The notes under the pieces were generated by a model that searched no databases, was not told the DNA's origin, and saw nothing but the letters and a program-made list of their open reading frames with translations. Shown piece after piece: positions 52,178 to 60,896 of a DNA stretch of 60,922 bases. The position numbers and the translations under genes are program-made. This stretch comes from an uncultured Ruminococcus sp. (GTDB lineage: Bacteria > Bacillota > Clostridia > Oscillospirales > CAG-272), in contig CAJKRH010000006.1 of the NCBI GenBank assembly GCA_905202255.1, forward strand, positions 1 to 60,922, read 5' to 3'. Each line of letters starts with the position of its first letter. The first letter of the stretch is position 1.

Positions 52178-52753
52178 ATGAGTAATTTCGGTTTTTATGC
52201 TCTGGTTTTCAGGCAGAAATATATACGCAGATGGGGACTGATGCGCAATTCCAGCGTGGAAACGCTCAGCGAGCATGCCTGCGAGGTTGCCGTCGTCGCC
52301 CATGCACTGGCGCTCATAGGCAACAGATACTTCGGGAAAAATTACGACTCTGACCGCGCGGCGGCAATAGCACTTTTCCATGATGTTCCCGAGGTTTATA
52401 CCGGCGATATGCCGACGCCTGTCAAGTATTTTGACGACGATATGAAAAACGGCTATCAGAAAGTCGAGGAGCGCGCGGTAAATACCCTGCTTGAAAAGCT
52501 GCCACCCGAGCTTCGACCCGATTACAGAGCTATTTTCGACGGCGACGATGAGCTACGCCCGCTCATCAAGGCGGCGGACAAGCTATGTGCCTATATCAAA
52601 TGTATGGAGGAGGAACGCAGCGGAAACCGCGATTTTGAAAGCGCAAAGAAGAAAACATATGAAAAACTTGTTTCGCAGAAGTGCGAGGAGCTGGACTACT
52701 TCATGAAGTACATACTGCCGAGCTTCGATATGAACCTCGACGAGATAAAATAA
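52178..52753 (+). CDS. YfbR-like HD-domain 5'-deoxynucleotidase
   Basis: A 191-residue HD-superfamily phosphohydrolase that removes phosphate from deoxynucleoside monophosphates. RRWGLMRNSSVETLSEHACE, ALFHDVPEVYTGDMPTPVKY and KAADKLCAYIKCMEEE hold the metal-binding His/Asp set and match E. coli YfbR over its length. AAGGAAG precedes the ATG. The ANTAR regulator follows after 31 bp, perhaps in one transcript. Confidence 0.9.
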   Translation: MSNFGFYALVFRQKYIRRWGLMRNSSVETLSEHACEVAVVAHALALIGNRYFGKNYDSDRAAAIALFHDVPEVYTGDMPTPVKYFDDDMKNGYQKVEERAVNTLLEKLPPELRPDYRAIFDGDDELRPLIKAADKLCAYIKCMEEERSGNRDFESAKKKTYEKLVSQKCEELDYFMKYILPSFDMNLDEIK

Positions 52754-52784
52754 CATTTTCCGAGAGCGAAAAGGAGGGATAAAT

Positions 52785-53345
52785 TTGACACTGATGCTCA
52801 TATGTCCGAGCGCGGAGAGCACGCGCCGCATGGAGGAAATGCTCCGCTCGGCTTCCGACGGGAAAATGAATATCGTATCATATTCGTCCGCTCCCGAGCT
52901 TCGCTCTGTCAGCTTTGAGTGCGATGCCGTGGTGGCACTCGGCATGAATGCCAAACGCGCCGAGCAGACCTTTGCCGCGTGCGCTCCGCTCGATTCCGGC
53001 TTTCTCTATATAGCGGGCGAAAAATGCACCGAAGCCGAACTTGAGCCTCTGCGTGCGCTCGGCGTTCACATTATGCGTTCGCCCGTCGGCAAGGCGGCGC
53101 TCTGGCATGATATCGGCATATGCGCCTGCGTGCCGAAGCGCATCGCCGCGATGAAAAACGAAAATTCCACTCTCGTTTCGCGGCTTGCCGAGGAAAAGAT
53201 AATCAACCGCGCAAAGCTCGTGCTGATGGAATATCTGAAGCTTTCCGAGCCGCAGGCGCACAGATATATCGAAAAGCAGGCGATGGATATGCAGATTTCG
53301 CGCGCCGAGGTGGCAGCCCGCGTGCTCGAAACATACGAAAACTAA
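52785..53345 (+). CDS. ANTAR-domain regulator with degenerate receiver
   Basis: A 186-residue protein with a TTG start behind AAGGAGG (7-base spacing). Residues 1-120 have the outline of a response-regulator receiver but without the usual acidic pocket and phosphorylated Asp; they are rich in Cys, Ala and Met. Residues 125-186 are an ANTAR RNA-binding domain: LAEEKIINRAKLVLMEYLKL then SEPQAHRYIEKQAMD. ANTAR proteins act by antitermination on leader RNAs. No paired hairpins typical of ANTAR targets were found nearby. The signal is unknown. Confidence 0.85.
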   Translation: MTLMLICPSAESTRRMEEMLRSASDGKMNIVSYSSAPELRSVSFECDAVVALGMNAKRAEQTFAACAPLDSGFLYIAGEKCTEAELEPLRALGVHIMRSPVGKAALWHDIGICACVPKRIAAMKNENSTLVSRLAEEKIINRAKLVLMEYLKLSEPQAHRYIEKQAMDMQISRAEVAARVLETYEN

Positions 53346-53357
53346 AAGGAGAATTGC

Positions 53358-54083
53358 ATGATGAAAAGCGTTTTGATAACAGGCGCGTCCGGCGGCATAG
53401 GCGGCGCCTGCGCCGAGCTTTTTGCCGAAAACGGCTGGGGTGTGCTCGCCTGCTACAGAAGCGGAGAAGCTGAGGTACAGCGCCTGCTCGAAAAGGAATA
53501 TGCGGGAAGAATAGTTCCCTTTTACTGCGATGTATGCGATATCGGTTCGGTGCGCCGCGCCGTATCAAAGGCGATATTTGAATTCGGCGGGATAGACGCC
53601 GCCGTGATAAACGCTGGTGCGGCGCATGCCTGCCCGCTCTTCTCCGAGACGGAAGAGGAATACGACCGCATAATGAATATAAATACTAAAGGCGCGTTTT
53701 TCACGGCGCAGGCGGCGGCTCGCGAAATGACGGAACGCGGCGGAAGCATGATTTTCATCTCCTCGATGTGGGGTATTGCAGGCGCGGCAAACGAAAGCGC
53801 ATATTCGGCTTCCAAGGCGGCGCTGACGGGGCTGACCCGTGCACTGGCAAAGGAACTGGCGACGGCTGATATCAGGGTCAACTGCATCGCTCCCGGCGTT
53901 ATCGACACGAAGATGAACGCCTGCTACAGTGCGGAAGATATGCAGGTTCTGGCGGAGAAAACGCCGCTCTCGCGCATAGGAAAGCCCGAGGAAGTGGCAA
54001 GCGCGGTTTACTTTCTCGCCTCCGAAGCTTCCTCTTTTATCACAGGGCAGATAATCTCCGTGGACGGCGGCTTCGGGCTGTAA
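53358..54083 (+). CDS. short-chain dehydrogenase/reductase (FabG-like)
   Basis: A 241-residue NAD(P)-dependent oxidoreductase. The cofactor loop is TGASGGIG (8-15), NAG is at 85-87, and the catalytic residues are S135/S136, Y149 and K153 (AYSASK). The C-terminus EASSFITGQIISVDGGFGL is FabG-like. AAGGAG precedes the ATG; the gap to the ANTAR gene is 12 bp. No other fatty-acid gene is adjacent, so a role in fatty acid synthesis is not established. Confidence 0.9.
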   Translation: MMKSVLITGASGGIGGACAELFAENGWGVLACYRSGEAEVQRLLEKEYAGRIVPFYCDVCDIGSVRRAVSKAIFEFGGIDAAVINAGAAHACPLFSETEEEYDRIMNINTKGAFFTAQAAAREMTERGGSMIFISSMWGIAGAANESAYSASKAALTGLTRALAKELATADIRVNCIAPGVIDTKMNACYSAEDMQVLAEKTPLSRIGKPEEVASAVYFLASEASSFITGQIISVDGGFGL

Positions 54084-54096
54084 TGGCAAAGCAATA

Positions 54097-54281
54097 AAAA
54101 TCGCAGGCTGACGAATGAGGTATTTATGAACACGCAGCAACATCTGCTCTAAAATGCCGTCTTACTCCTCATCCACCGCTACGCGGTCCCCTTCTCCCGC
54201 AGGAGAAGGTTCTGTAAAAAGGTATCTTTGTCTGTTTTTATAATTCAAAATACCATTATCTAAAATCAAAATCGCAGGCTG
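54097..54281. repeat. 14-bp direct repeats flanking a REP-like insertion
   Basis: AAAATCGCAGGCTG occurs at 54097-54110 and 54268-54281. The 157 bp between include the dispersed palindromic element. The second copy is the left arm of the terminator. Confidence 0.7.
54160..54212. repeat. dispersed palindromic (REP-like) element
   Basis: CCGC-TAC-GCGG is followed by CCTTCTCC-CGCA-GGAGAAGG (54190-54209). The second palindrome with its GGTCCCC flank recurs inverted at the window end (60897-60922). Confidence 0.8.
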
Positions 54282-54308
54282 TGTGAAGTAAGCCTGCGAT
54301 TTTCTTTT
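54268..54308. terminator. terminator between convergent genes
   Basis: AAAATCGCAGGCT and AGCCTGCGATTTT, 13-bp stem with a 10-base loop, then CTTTTTG. Confidence 0.88.
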
Positions 54309-54317
54309 TGCAAAATT

Positions 54318-54764
54318 TTATTTTTCTCCGCTGTAGAGCGATTCGTATTTCTGCTTTTCCTTTGCCTTTTTATTCCCAAGCGAGCGCACCGCGCAGACTG
54401 TAGCCGCAACGATGATATAAACAAAGCCGACCGTCGCCGTCAGCGCGAGCATACCGCTTCCGCGGCTCGTAACTCCCGTCATATATACAAAAAGGATGAA
54501 ACTTCCCATGCTGAGCACAAAATGCAGGCAGAGGCGCAGTATCGCGGGGGAGATGAATTTTGCCCTGAATACGAGCGAGATAAGCGCCGTGAGCAGAGCG
54601 AAAACAAAAATGGCGGCAAATGTATCGCTGCGGAAGCTGACCGCATTCAGCCCGTCCTTGTTTTTGAGAAAAGCCGCCGCGCCCCAGAGGAGCAGGGTCG
54701 TTATCATAAAGGTAACTCCCGTGCCGGAGACTATATATTTCATAAAACTCATGAATTTTTTCAT
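54318..54764 (-). CDS. small four-helix membrane protein
   Basis: A 148-residue protein with four helices (around residues 10-32, 48-66, 75-96 and 105-127) and a charged Lys/Glu tail. It resembles DUF3021-type proteins in size and layout, but I am not certain of the family. AGGT precedes the ATG. It has its own promoter and shares a terminator with the opposing SDR gene. Function unknown. Confidence 0.65.
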   Translation of the reverse strand: MKKFMSFMKYIVSGTGVTFMITTLLLWGAAAFLKNKDGLNAVSFRSDTFAAIFVFALLTALISLVFRAKFISPAILRLCLHFVLSMGSFILFVYMTGVTSRGSGMLALTATVGFVYIIVAATVCAVRSLGNKKAKEKQKYESLYSGEK

Positions 54765-54796
54765 TATTTTACCTCATATCTTTTTTATGTGTATTT

Positions 54797-54825
54797 ATTT
54801 TACCATATTTTCGCATGATATTCAA
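54797..54825 (-). promoter_or_regulatory. promoter of the small membrane protein
   Basis: TTGAAT (plus 54820-54825), 17-bp spacer, TAAAAT (plus 54797-54802). Confidence 0.7.
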
Positions 54826-54937
54826 TAGAAAAAACGGCAGAAAAAAATTTTTTGATATTTTTTTGCAAATTGCTGTAACTTTTTCCATCCCCGCGGTACT
54901 AACCTTTTGTAAATACGAAAAACGGAGGTTTGATTTT

Positions 54938-55798
54938 ATGAAACCATTTACAATATTGACGGATTCATCTGCCGACCTTACGGCGGAAATGAAAAGCGAG
55001 CTCGGAATAAAAATAGTTCCGCTCACCGTTCAGATAGACGGCGAAAAGCCGATAAGCAACGAGGAGCTTGACATAAGATATTTTTATGACTGCATGAAGG
55101 AGGGCAAGCGCGCGAAAACCGCCGCAGTAAACCCCGCAGTTGCCACCGAGGTTATGGAAAACGAAGTCCTCGCGGGAAACGATGTTCTCTTCCTCAGCTT
55201 TTCTTCAAATCTTTCTTCCACTTATAATATAAGCGCTATCGCGGCACAGGATCTCTCCGAGAAATATCCCGAGAGCAAGATTATCGTCGTCGATACGCTC
55301 TGCGAATCCTTTGGTCTTGCTCTGCTTGTAAATCTCTGCGTAGAGCAGGCGCGCGAGGGTAAAACGATAGAGGAAGTAGCACAGTTTGCCGAAGAAACAA
55401 AGGGAAACATCGCGCACTGGTTCACTGTTGACGACCTCAACCATCTGCGTCGCGGCGGCAGAGTTTCCGCGGCAAAGGCTGTAGTCGGCACAATGCTCGG
55501 CATCAAGCCCGTGCTCCACATGAGCGATGACGGCAAACTCGTCCCCATGTTCAATGCGCGCGGCAGAAAAGCCTCCATGAAGATGCTCGTGGATAAGACA
55601 ATCGAAAATGCACGCGATTTTGAAAACCAGACAATATTCATAAACCATTCCGACAGCATAGAGGACGCCGAAAAGCTGAAAGAAATGATACTCGAAGCAG
55701 GCGCAAAGGATGTGCGCATGGGCGAGATAGGTCCCGTCGTCGGCGCACACTGCGGCAGAGGTACGCTTGCCATTTACAGCATCTGCGAAACAAGATAA
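54938..55798 (+). CDS. DegV family protein (fatty-acid-binding FakB type)
   Basis: A 286-residue protein that binds a fatty acid and presents it to the fatty acid kinase FakA. ILTDSSADLTAEM and KTAAVNPAVATEVMENEV shape the N-terminal domain; FLSFSSNLSSTYN, DDLNHLRRGGRVSAAKA and NHSDSIEDAEKL are family motifs. The start at 54938 follows GGAGG; the longer frame upstream is A/T-rich non-coding. The FakA gene follows after 18 bp, which supports the pairing. Confidence 0.92.
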   Translation: MKPFTILTDSSADLTAEMKSELGIKIVPLTVQIDGEKPISNEELDIRYFYDCMKEGKRAKTAAVNPAVATEVMENEVLAGNDVLFLSFSSNLSSTYNISAIAAQDLSEKYPESKIIVVDTLCESFGLALLVNLCVEQAREGKTIEEVAQFAEETKGNIAHWFTVDDLNHLRRGGRVSAAKAVVGTMLGIKPVLHMSDDGKLVPMFNARGRKASMKMLVDKTIENARDFENQTIFINHSDSIEDAEKLKEMILEAGAKDVRMGEIGPVVGAHCGRGTLAIYSICETR

Positions 55799-55816
55799 AC
55801 CGAAAGGAATTATATT

Positions 55817-57433
55817 ATGACAATTACCGGAATATCCTTCCGCGATATGGTTGTTTCCGCCGCAAGCGCGCTGGAAAACAACAAAGAGGAAATCAATAAT
55901 CTGAATGTATACCCTGTTCCCGACGGCGATACGGGCGTCAACATGAGCATGACAATGAGCCGTGTGCGCACCTCGCTCGGGAATGCAAACGGCAGTCTTT
56001 CCGAATGCGCAAAGAATGTCGCCAGCATGACGCTCATGTCCGCAAGAGGAAATTCGGGCGTTATACTCGCCATGTTCTTCCGCGGAATGTCAAAGGCATT
56101 CGCAGGACTTGAGGAAGCCGATTCCGTTCAGATGGCGGAAGCGCTCAAGGCAGGCGTGACGGAAGCATACAAGGCTGTCATGACGCCCACGGAGGGAACC
56201 ATACTTACCGTTATGCGCGTCTGCGCCGAGAAAGCCATGGAAAAGGCACAGAGCGACAGCTTCGACGATATCGAGGAGCTTTTCGATTATGTAATAAAAG
56301 AGGGCGTAGATATTCTGAATAAAACGCCCGAGCTTCTCCCGATACTCAAGCAGGCAAATGTTGTTGACGCTGGCGGCAAGGGCTTTGTCGTGATGCTTCA
56401 GGGCATGCTCGCGGCGCTCCAACATCATCCCGTTGTATGCTCGGAGAGCGGCGAAAGCCATGATACGGCGGCAAAGGCAAATTTCGCCGAATTTTCCGGT
56501 GAAAATATAGAATTTCTCTACTGCACGGAGTGCATAGTGAAAAAGAGCGCCGAATATATCGGCGAGGATACGGCGCGTGAGCTTTACAAAACGCTTCTCC
56601 CTCTCGGAAACAGCATGGTTTTCGTAGATGACGAAAATGTGATAAAGCTCCATATCCATACAAACGAACCCGGCACGGTTCTTTCGTCGGCACTCTGCTT
56701 CGGCACACTGCTCACGGTAAAAATTGAGAATATGCTCGAGCAGCATTCTTCGCTCGCCGCTATTCCCGAAGAACCGGCAAAAACAAAGAAATACGGCTTC
56801 GTTTCCGTTTGCAACGGCGACGGCATACGCGATGTTTTCGCAGATCTCGGCGTAGACGGCTTTGTTCTCGGAGGTCAATCCATGAACCCGAGCACAAAGC
56901 AGATTATCGACTGTGCAAATAGCCTCGGCGCGGAGAATATATTCATTCTCCCGAATAATAAAAATGTATATCTCGTTGCGGCACAGGCGGCGGAAGAACT
57001 CGGCGAAAATGTCCGCGTGATTCCCTCAAATTCCGTTCCTGCCGGCATCTCCGCCATGATGAGCTTCGATCCCGAAGCGGAAGCGGATGAAAATTTCTCC
57101 GCCATGACGGAAGCCGCTTCGGCTGTCAAATCCCTGACGGTCACCCGTGCGGTGCGCGATTGCGATATCGACGGGCTGAACATAGCAAAGGATAACTACA
57201 TGGGACTCGTAAACGGCAAGATAAAATGCGTTGCCGAAAGCAGTCTCGAATGTCTCAAACAGCTCTCTACGGTGAGTGAGTCTGAAAACTTCACCGTTTT
57301 CATAGGAAGCGATGTCAGTGAAGATACCGCTTCCAAAGCCGCAGATACCATTATCGGCGTCGTTCCCGATGCCGAAGTAACGGTTCTTGCCGGCGGTCAG
57401 CCGCTCTATGATTTTGTAATCATGGCGGACTGA
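55817..57433 (+). CDS. fatty acid kinase FakA-like (DAK2 domain, YloV)
   Basis: A 538-residue kinase phosphorylating FakB-bound fatty acids for membrane lipid synthesis. The N-terminal DAK2 ATP-binding domain (to about 200) has NVYPVPDGDTGVNMSMTM and SARGNSGVILAMFFRGMSK. The middle domain contains TECIVKK and VIKLHIHTNEPG. The C-terminal DegV-like half has FVLGGQSMNPST and LPNNKN. Its position directly behind a DegV/FakB gene fits the two-component fatty acid kinase. Confidence 0.93.
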   Translation: MTITGISFRDMVVSAASALENNKEEINNLNVYPVPDGDTGVNMSMTMSRVRTSLGNANGSLSECAKNVASMTLMSARGNSGVILAMFFRGMSKAFAGLEEADSVQMAEALKAGVTEAYKAVMTPTEGTILTVMRVCAEKAMEKAQSDSFDDIEELFDYVIKEGVDILNKTPELLPILKQANVVDAGGKGFVVMLQGMLAALQHHPVVCSESGESHDTAAKANFAEFSGENIEFLYCTECIVKKSAEYIGEDTARELYKTLLPLGNSMVFVDDENVIKLHIHTNEPGTVLSSALCFGTLLTVKIENMLEQHSSLAAIPEEPAKTKKYGFVSVCNGDGIRDVFADLGVDGFVLGGQSMNPSTKQIIDCANSLGAENIFILPNNKNVYLVAAQAAEELGENVRVIPSNSVPAGISAMMSFDPEAEADENFSAMTEAASAVKSLTVTRAVRDCDIDGLNIAKDNYMGLVNGKIKCVAESSLECLKQLSTVSESENFTVFIGSDVSEDTASKAADTIIGVVPDAEVTVLAGGQPLYDFVIMAD

Positions 57434-57462
57434 AGATAAAAGTCTTCATACTTCTCCTTCCT

Positions 57463-57500
57463 GACGACGGCGCGGCGGCATTTTGCCCCGTGCCGTCGTC
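57463..57500 (+). terminator. hairpin after fakA
   Basis: GACGACGGC and GCCGTCGTC, 9-bp stem with a 20-base loop, followed by GCTTTTGCGCTTTTT. Confidence 0.6.
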
Positions 57501-57542
57501 GCTTTTGCGCTTTTTGCGAAATATGGCTTCGCAAAAAAACAC

Positions 57543-57573
57543 AAGAGCAGAAGCGAAAAACGCCTCTGCTCTT
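57543..57573 (-). terminator. terminator of mazF
   Basis: AAGAGCAGA-GCG and CGC-TCTGCTCTT arms with an AAAAA loop and one mismatch; on the minus strand followed by GTGTTTTTTT. Confidence 0.8.
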
Positions 57574-57578
57574 CTCAT

Positions 57579-57989
57579 TTATGCTATAACCGTACCCGTC
57601 ATATCGGTATCCGCCGAGGCGGGTATTTCTTCATCGCTTTTTGCGGCGGCAAGACCGAAGCTGACTGTTATCGCGTCATTCACCCTCTGCATAAGTAGTT
57701 CGTCAAGATGCCCCATTTTTTCGCGCAGGCGCTTTTTGTCTATAGTCCTTATCTGCTCAAGCAGTATCACGGAATCCTTTGCAAGTCCGAAATTTCGTGC
57801 ATAGACATCTATATGAGTGGGGAGCTTCACCTTGTCAAGCCTGCTTGTTATCGCGGCGGCGATGACTGTCGGGCTGTATTTGTTTCCCACATCATTCTGT
57901 ACTATGAGAACGGGTCGCAGTCCTCCCTGCTCGCTTCCGACAACAGGACTGAGGTCGGCATAGAAAATATCTCCTCGTTTTACGGTCAA
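57579..57989 (-). CDS. MazF/PemK-type endoribonuclease toxin, solitary
   Basis: A 136-residue MazF-family mRNA interferase. VKRGDIFYADLSPVVGSEQG, GLRPVLIVQNDVGNKYSPT and AAITSRLDK carry the conserved core, and LLEQIRTIDKKRL is the C-terminal part. It resembles B. subtilis NdoA but has an extra acidic tail of about 20 residues. It starts with TTG. The 370 bp upstream contain no ribbon-helix-helix or AbrB-type antitoxin, so the antitoxin is elsewhere or absent. Confidence 0.92.
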   Translation of the reverse strand: MTVKRGDIFYADLSPVVGSEQGGLRPVLIVQNDVGNKYSPTVIAAAITSRLDKVKLPTHIDVYARNFGLAKDSVILLEQIRTIDKKRLREKMGHLDELLMQRVNDAITVSFGLAAAKSDEEIPASADTDMTGTVIA

Positions 57990-58362
57990 TTTTTTTCACA
58001 CTCTCTTTTTTATAGTTTGAAAGAAAAAACTTTCTACTATATTTTTACCGATTTTACCGCTTTGTTAGTCAAGGAAATAAATAAACCGTATGCCAAAATC
58101 TGACAAAAATATGCGGCATATCATTTCCTAATATAGTATATTGCATATTTCGGTTTTTGCCAAAGCCATGCCCCCTCAGTCTACATATTTCGCCACGGCG
58201 CGTAATATAATAATGGCAGGGATAATAGATTTTCCCTTGCTTGTATTTCATTTCAATTCATTCACAGGGCAGAAACGCTTCACTTTACAAAAAACCCTTG
58301 ACTTTTCGGAAGAAAACATATAAAATAGTAATTAAGTGAAAAGTGTGAGGTGTTTTCCCGCG
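57990..58362. other. 373-bp gap between mazF and pcp
   Basis: A/T-rich. It contains the pcp promoter and a TTGACT-like box reading toward mazF without a clear -10. A 60-codon minus-strand frame (58069-58251) has no support. No antitoxin gene was seen. Confidence 0.6.
58298..58326 (+). promoter_or_regulatory. promoter of pcp
   Basis: TTGACT 58298-58303, 17-bp spacer, TAAAAT 58321-58326. Confidence 0.82.
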
Positions 58363-59010
58363 ATGAAAAAGGTGCTGATAACAGGCTTTGAGCCATTCGG
58401 CGGCGCAGAGAGAAATCCGTCATTTGACGCGGTGTCGGCTCTGCCGGATATCGAAAACACCGAAATAAAAAAGCTGTTTCTCCCCGTTGTCTGGGACAGG
58501 GCGACAGATATCCTCGAGAAAGAAATAAACCTCTTTTCACCCGACATTGTTATTTTGTCAGGACTTGCGGGCGGCTCAAAATGCATACGCATTGAGCGCA
58601 TAGGCATAAATCTTCGCGGCGCTGTCCGCGACAATGAGGGATTTTTTCCTTCGCATTCCGATATTCCTGCGGAATCTCCTTGCATTTCCGGCGGCGATGC
58701 GGCATATTTTTCCACTTTCGATTTTGCCGCGATAAAGAATGCCGTCTCGGCACTCGGACTTCCCGTTTCATATTCGTTTTCCGCGGGAACTTACCTTTGC
58801 AACGATGTACTCTACCATACTCTCTTCAAGAACATGACAGAAAAAAGAAATATGCAGGTCGGATTTATTCATCTTCCTTATGAATCCGGCGAAAACATCG
58901 GGCAGAATGTCTTTTCCATGCCGCTTTCCGACATGGTGAAAGCGTTGCGCAGTGCGATTGTCGCCTGTGCTCTCCCCGATGCCGATTCAAATCTCACAAA
59001 GAAAGGCTGA
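58363..59010 (+). CDS. pcp: pyroglutamyl-peptidase I
   Basis: A 215-residue cysteine peptidase removing N-terminal pyroglutamate. The start MKKVLITGFEPFGGAERNPS is typical. The likely catalytic triad is E78 (CIRIERIGIN), C146 (GTYLCNDVLYH) and H170 (VGFIHLPY). GAGGTG lies 11 bases upstream. A lipoprotein gene follows after 5 bp, so they are co-transcribed. Confidence 0.92.
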   Translation: MKKVLITGFEPFGGAERNPSFDAVSALPDIENTEIKKLFLPVVWDRATDILEKEINLFSPDIVILSGLAGGSKCIRIERIGINLRGAVRDNEGFFPSHSDIPAESPCISGGDAAYFSTFDFAAIKNAVSALGLPVSYSFSAGTYLCNDVLYHTLFKNMTEKRNMQVGFIHLPYESGENIGQNVFSMPLSDMVKALRSAIVACALPDADSNLTKKG

Positions 59011-59015
59011 GACAA

Positions 59016-59798
59016 ATGAAAAAAACATTACTCAAAAGAATGCTCTGTTTACTGCTTGCCTCATGCATTATGATACTGGTGGCAGGCTGTACCCCATCAA
59101 AGAGCGTGCAGAAAAAGGTGCTCAATTACCTCCACGAAAAATACGGAAACAACTATGATTTCGAGTATGTAAGCTATACTCAGAACAAGGAAACAAACGG
59201 CAGATACGAGGTCAATGTCAGATGCAAGAATGACGGACTCAATTTCAGAATCTTCGTCTACTCTTCCGTGCTGATAACAGACAGCTATTCCGTTGACCGC
59301 GCGAATACCGCTATGGAAAAGAACATACGCGAATTTCTCCTTTCCCGCGATTATTCCGATTCCATAGAGAAAATCACATGGCTGAATTCCTTTGAGGACG
59401 ATGCCACGGACTATAAGTTCCGTACCGTTCCCCTCACAGACCACTATGACCTCTCCGATGCGGAAAATATCTACCGCGTGGAAATGTCGGACGGACTCAA
59501 TCCCTATCAGTTTGTCGGCGGTATATATAATTTCAATGCCGACCTGCTTGATTCCGGCGTCGAGCTGAAGTCCGCTTCATTCTCTTTCGAATATAAAGAT
59601 TTGACATTTGTTGTGGAAACGGATTCCGAATCCATAAAGAAATACAGCTACGGCGAGACCATAGAAAAAATGGTTCCCATCATTGAAGAAAACGCAAGCG
59701 AAAAGGTTGGTCTTTTCAGCATAAACAAAGTATGCACCATCAAAATGGATGCCGCTATGCGCGGTGAAGAATTTGCCGTTCATAAGAGCGTACACTGA
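59016..59798 (+). CDS. lipoprotein of unknown function
   Basis: A 260-residue lipoprotein with lipobox VAGC (C25) after a 24-residue signal. The rest is soluble, acidic and Tyr-rich (LNYLHEKYGNNYDFEYVSYT, then alternating beta and helix). I do not recognise a domain. It is directly behind pcp and shares its promoter, which gives no clear functional link. A terminator follows. Confidence 0.7.
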   Translation: MKKTLLKRMLCLLLASCIMILVAGCTPSKSVQKKVLNYLHEKYGNNYDFEYVSYTQNKETNGRYEVNVRCKNDGLNFRIFVYSSVLITDSYSVDRANTAMEKNIREFLLSRDYSDSIEKITWLNSFEDDATDYKFRTVPLTDHYDLSDAENIYRVEMSDGLNPYQFVGGIYNFNADLLDSGVELKSASFSFEYKDLTFVVETDSESIKKYSYGETIEKMVPIIEENASEKVGLFSINKVCTIKMDAAMRGEEFAVHKSVH

Positions 59799-59810
59799 CA
59801 AAACAAATAC

Positions 59811-59836
59811 GGGCGACCTCAGGTCGCCCTGTTTTT
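59811..59836 (+). terminator. terminator after the lipoprotein gene
   Basis: GGGCGACC and GGTCGCCC with a 3-base loop, then TGTTTTTC. Confidence 0.85.
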
Positions 59837-59913
59837 CTTTTGCAAAAAGCCTGACGCGATGCGGCTTTTGCGTTTTATACAAATGTTTATCACGAGAAAT
59901 TTATAAGTTGTAC

Positions 59914-59942
59914 TTGAAAAGTTAATAATTATATTGTATAAT
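59914..59942 (+). promoter_or_regulatory. promoter of the glycosyltransferase gene
   Basis: TTGAAA 59914-59919, 17-bp spacer, TATAAT 59937-59942. Confidence 0.85.
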
Positions 59943-59994
59943 CAATTTAAATGCAGGAGCAAAGTATAATCCGGCACCTGCGCGGAGGACAAAA

Positions 59995-60714
59995 ATGAAA
60001 ATAACGCTTATTATACCGATGTATAACGAAAGTTCCATAATAAACGGAGCCATAGATACATTTTACGGATATATGAAAGAGCATTTTGACGATTGGGAGC
60101 TGATATTTGTAGACGATGGCTCTGTCGACGGATGCGGAAAGGCTGTAGAGGCAAAGAGCGCGGAGGACAACCGCGTGCGGCTTATCTCGTATACTCCGAA
60201 TATGGGCAAGGGCTGTGCCGTGCGCACAGGTATGCTCGCTTCCACAGGTGATATCGTGATTTTCACAGACTGCGACAACGCCTACGGCACGGATGTGATA
60301 GGCAGGATGGTAAAGCGGTTTGAAGAGAGCGACTCCGATGTGATACTCGGTTCGCGAAATGTTTCCGCCGACGGATATGAGGGCTATACATTCATCCGCA
60401 AGCTCGCTTCGAAAACTTATCTCAAGGTACTTTCCATTGCCGCGGGATTCAAATATTCCGATTCGCAGTGCGGCTTCAAGGGTTATCGCGGAGAAGCGGC
60501 AAGGAGAATTTTCCGCAACTGCGAAGTGAACCGTTTCGCCTTTGACCTCGAGGCTACGATGATAGCACAGCGCCTCGGCTATAAGATAGATGAGATGGGC
60601 GTCAAAGTTATAAATCACCGCGAATCGAAAGTAAATGTTCTGCGCGACACTCCGAAAATGCTCGCCGATGTGCGCCGCATGAAGAAAAATGCAAAAAATA
60701 AGACACTTGTATAA
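59995..60714 (+). CDS. family 2 glycosyltransferase (DPM1-like)
   Basis: A 239-residue GT-A enzyme. TLIIPMYNESSIINGAIDTF, LIFVDDGSVDG, NMGKGCAVRTGM and the metal-binding TDCDNAYG (91-98) match dolichyl/undecaprenyl-phosphate sugar transferases. FDLEATMIAQRLGYKIDE and VNHRESKVN-like sequence end the catalytic fold. There is no C-terminal membrane helix, as in soluble DPM1-type enzymes. It likely loads a sugar onto a polyprenyl phosphate at the inner membrane face. Monocistronic. Confidence 0.92.
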   Translation: MKITLIIPMYNESSIINGAIDTFYGYMKEHFDDWELIFVDDGSVDGCGKAVEAKSAEDNRVRLISYTPNMGKGCAVRTGMLASTGDIVIFTDCDNAYGTDVIGRMVKRFEESDSDVILGSRNVSADGYEGYTFIRKLASKTYLKVLSIAAGFKYSDSQCGFKGYRGEAARRIFRNCEVNRFAFDLEATMIAQRLGYKIDEMGVKVINHRESKVNVLRDTPKMLADVRRMKKNAKNKTLV

Positions 60715-60718
60715 AACG

Positions 60719-60748
60719 CAAAAAAGCTCGGTGCGACCGAGCTTTTTT
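60719..60748 (+). terminator. terminator of the glycosyltransferase gene
   Basis: AAAAAAGCTCGGT and ACCGAGCTTTTTT arms with a GCG loop. Confidence 0.92.
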
Positions 60749-60810
60749 GTGTTTTGGGTGTTTCTTTCATCGATGGGAAAGTAACTTTTTCTTTTCCCGA
60801 AAATCACGCA

Positions 60811-60838
60811 AAATCCCTCGGCGGTGCCGAGGGATTTC
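60811..60838. terminator. second hairpin near the right edge
   Basis: AAATCCCTCGGC and GCCGAGGGATTT, 12-bp perfect stem with GGT loop. It probably terminates a gene coming from the right. Confidence 0.65.
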
Positions 60839-60896
60839 AGAGTATTGAAAAAGTATTTTTTTACTGCAAAAACAGATAAAAGCATTTTTTGTATAG

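Noticed and set aside
58069..58251. 60-codon frame upstream of mazF as an antitoxin
   Set aside because: There is no ribbon-helix-helix or AbrB pattern and no ribosome site, and it ends away from mazF instead of overlapping it.
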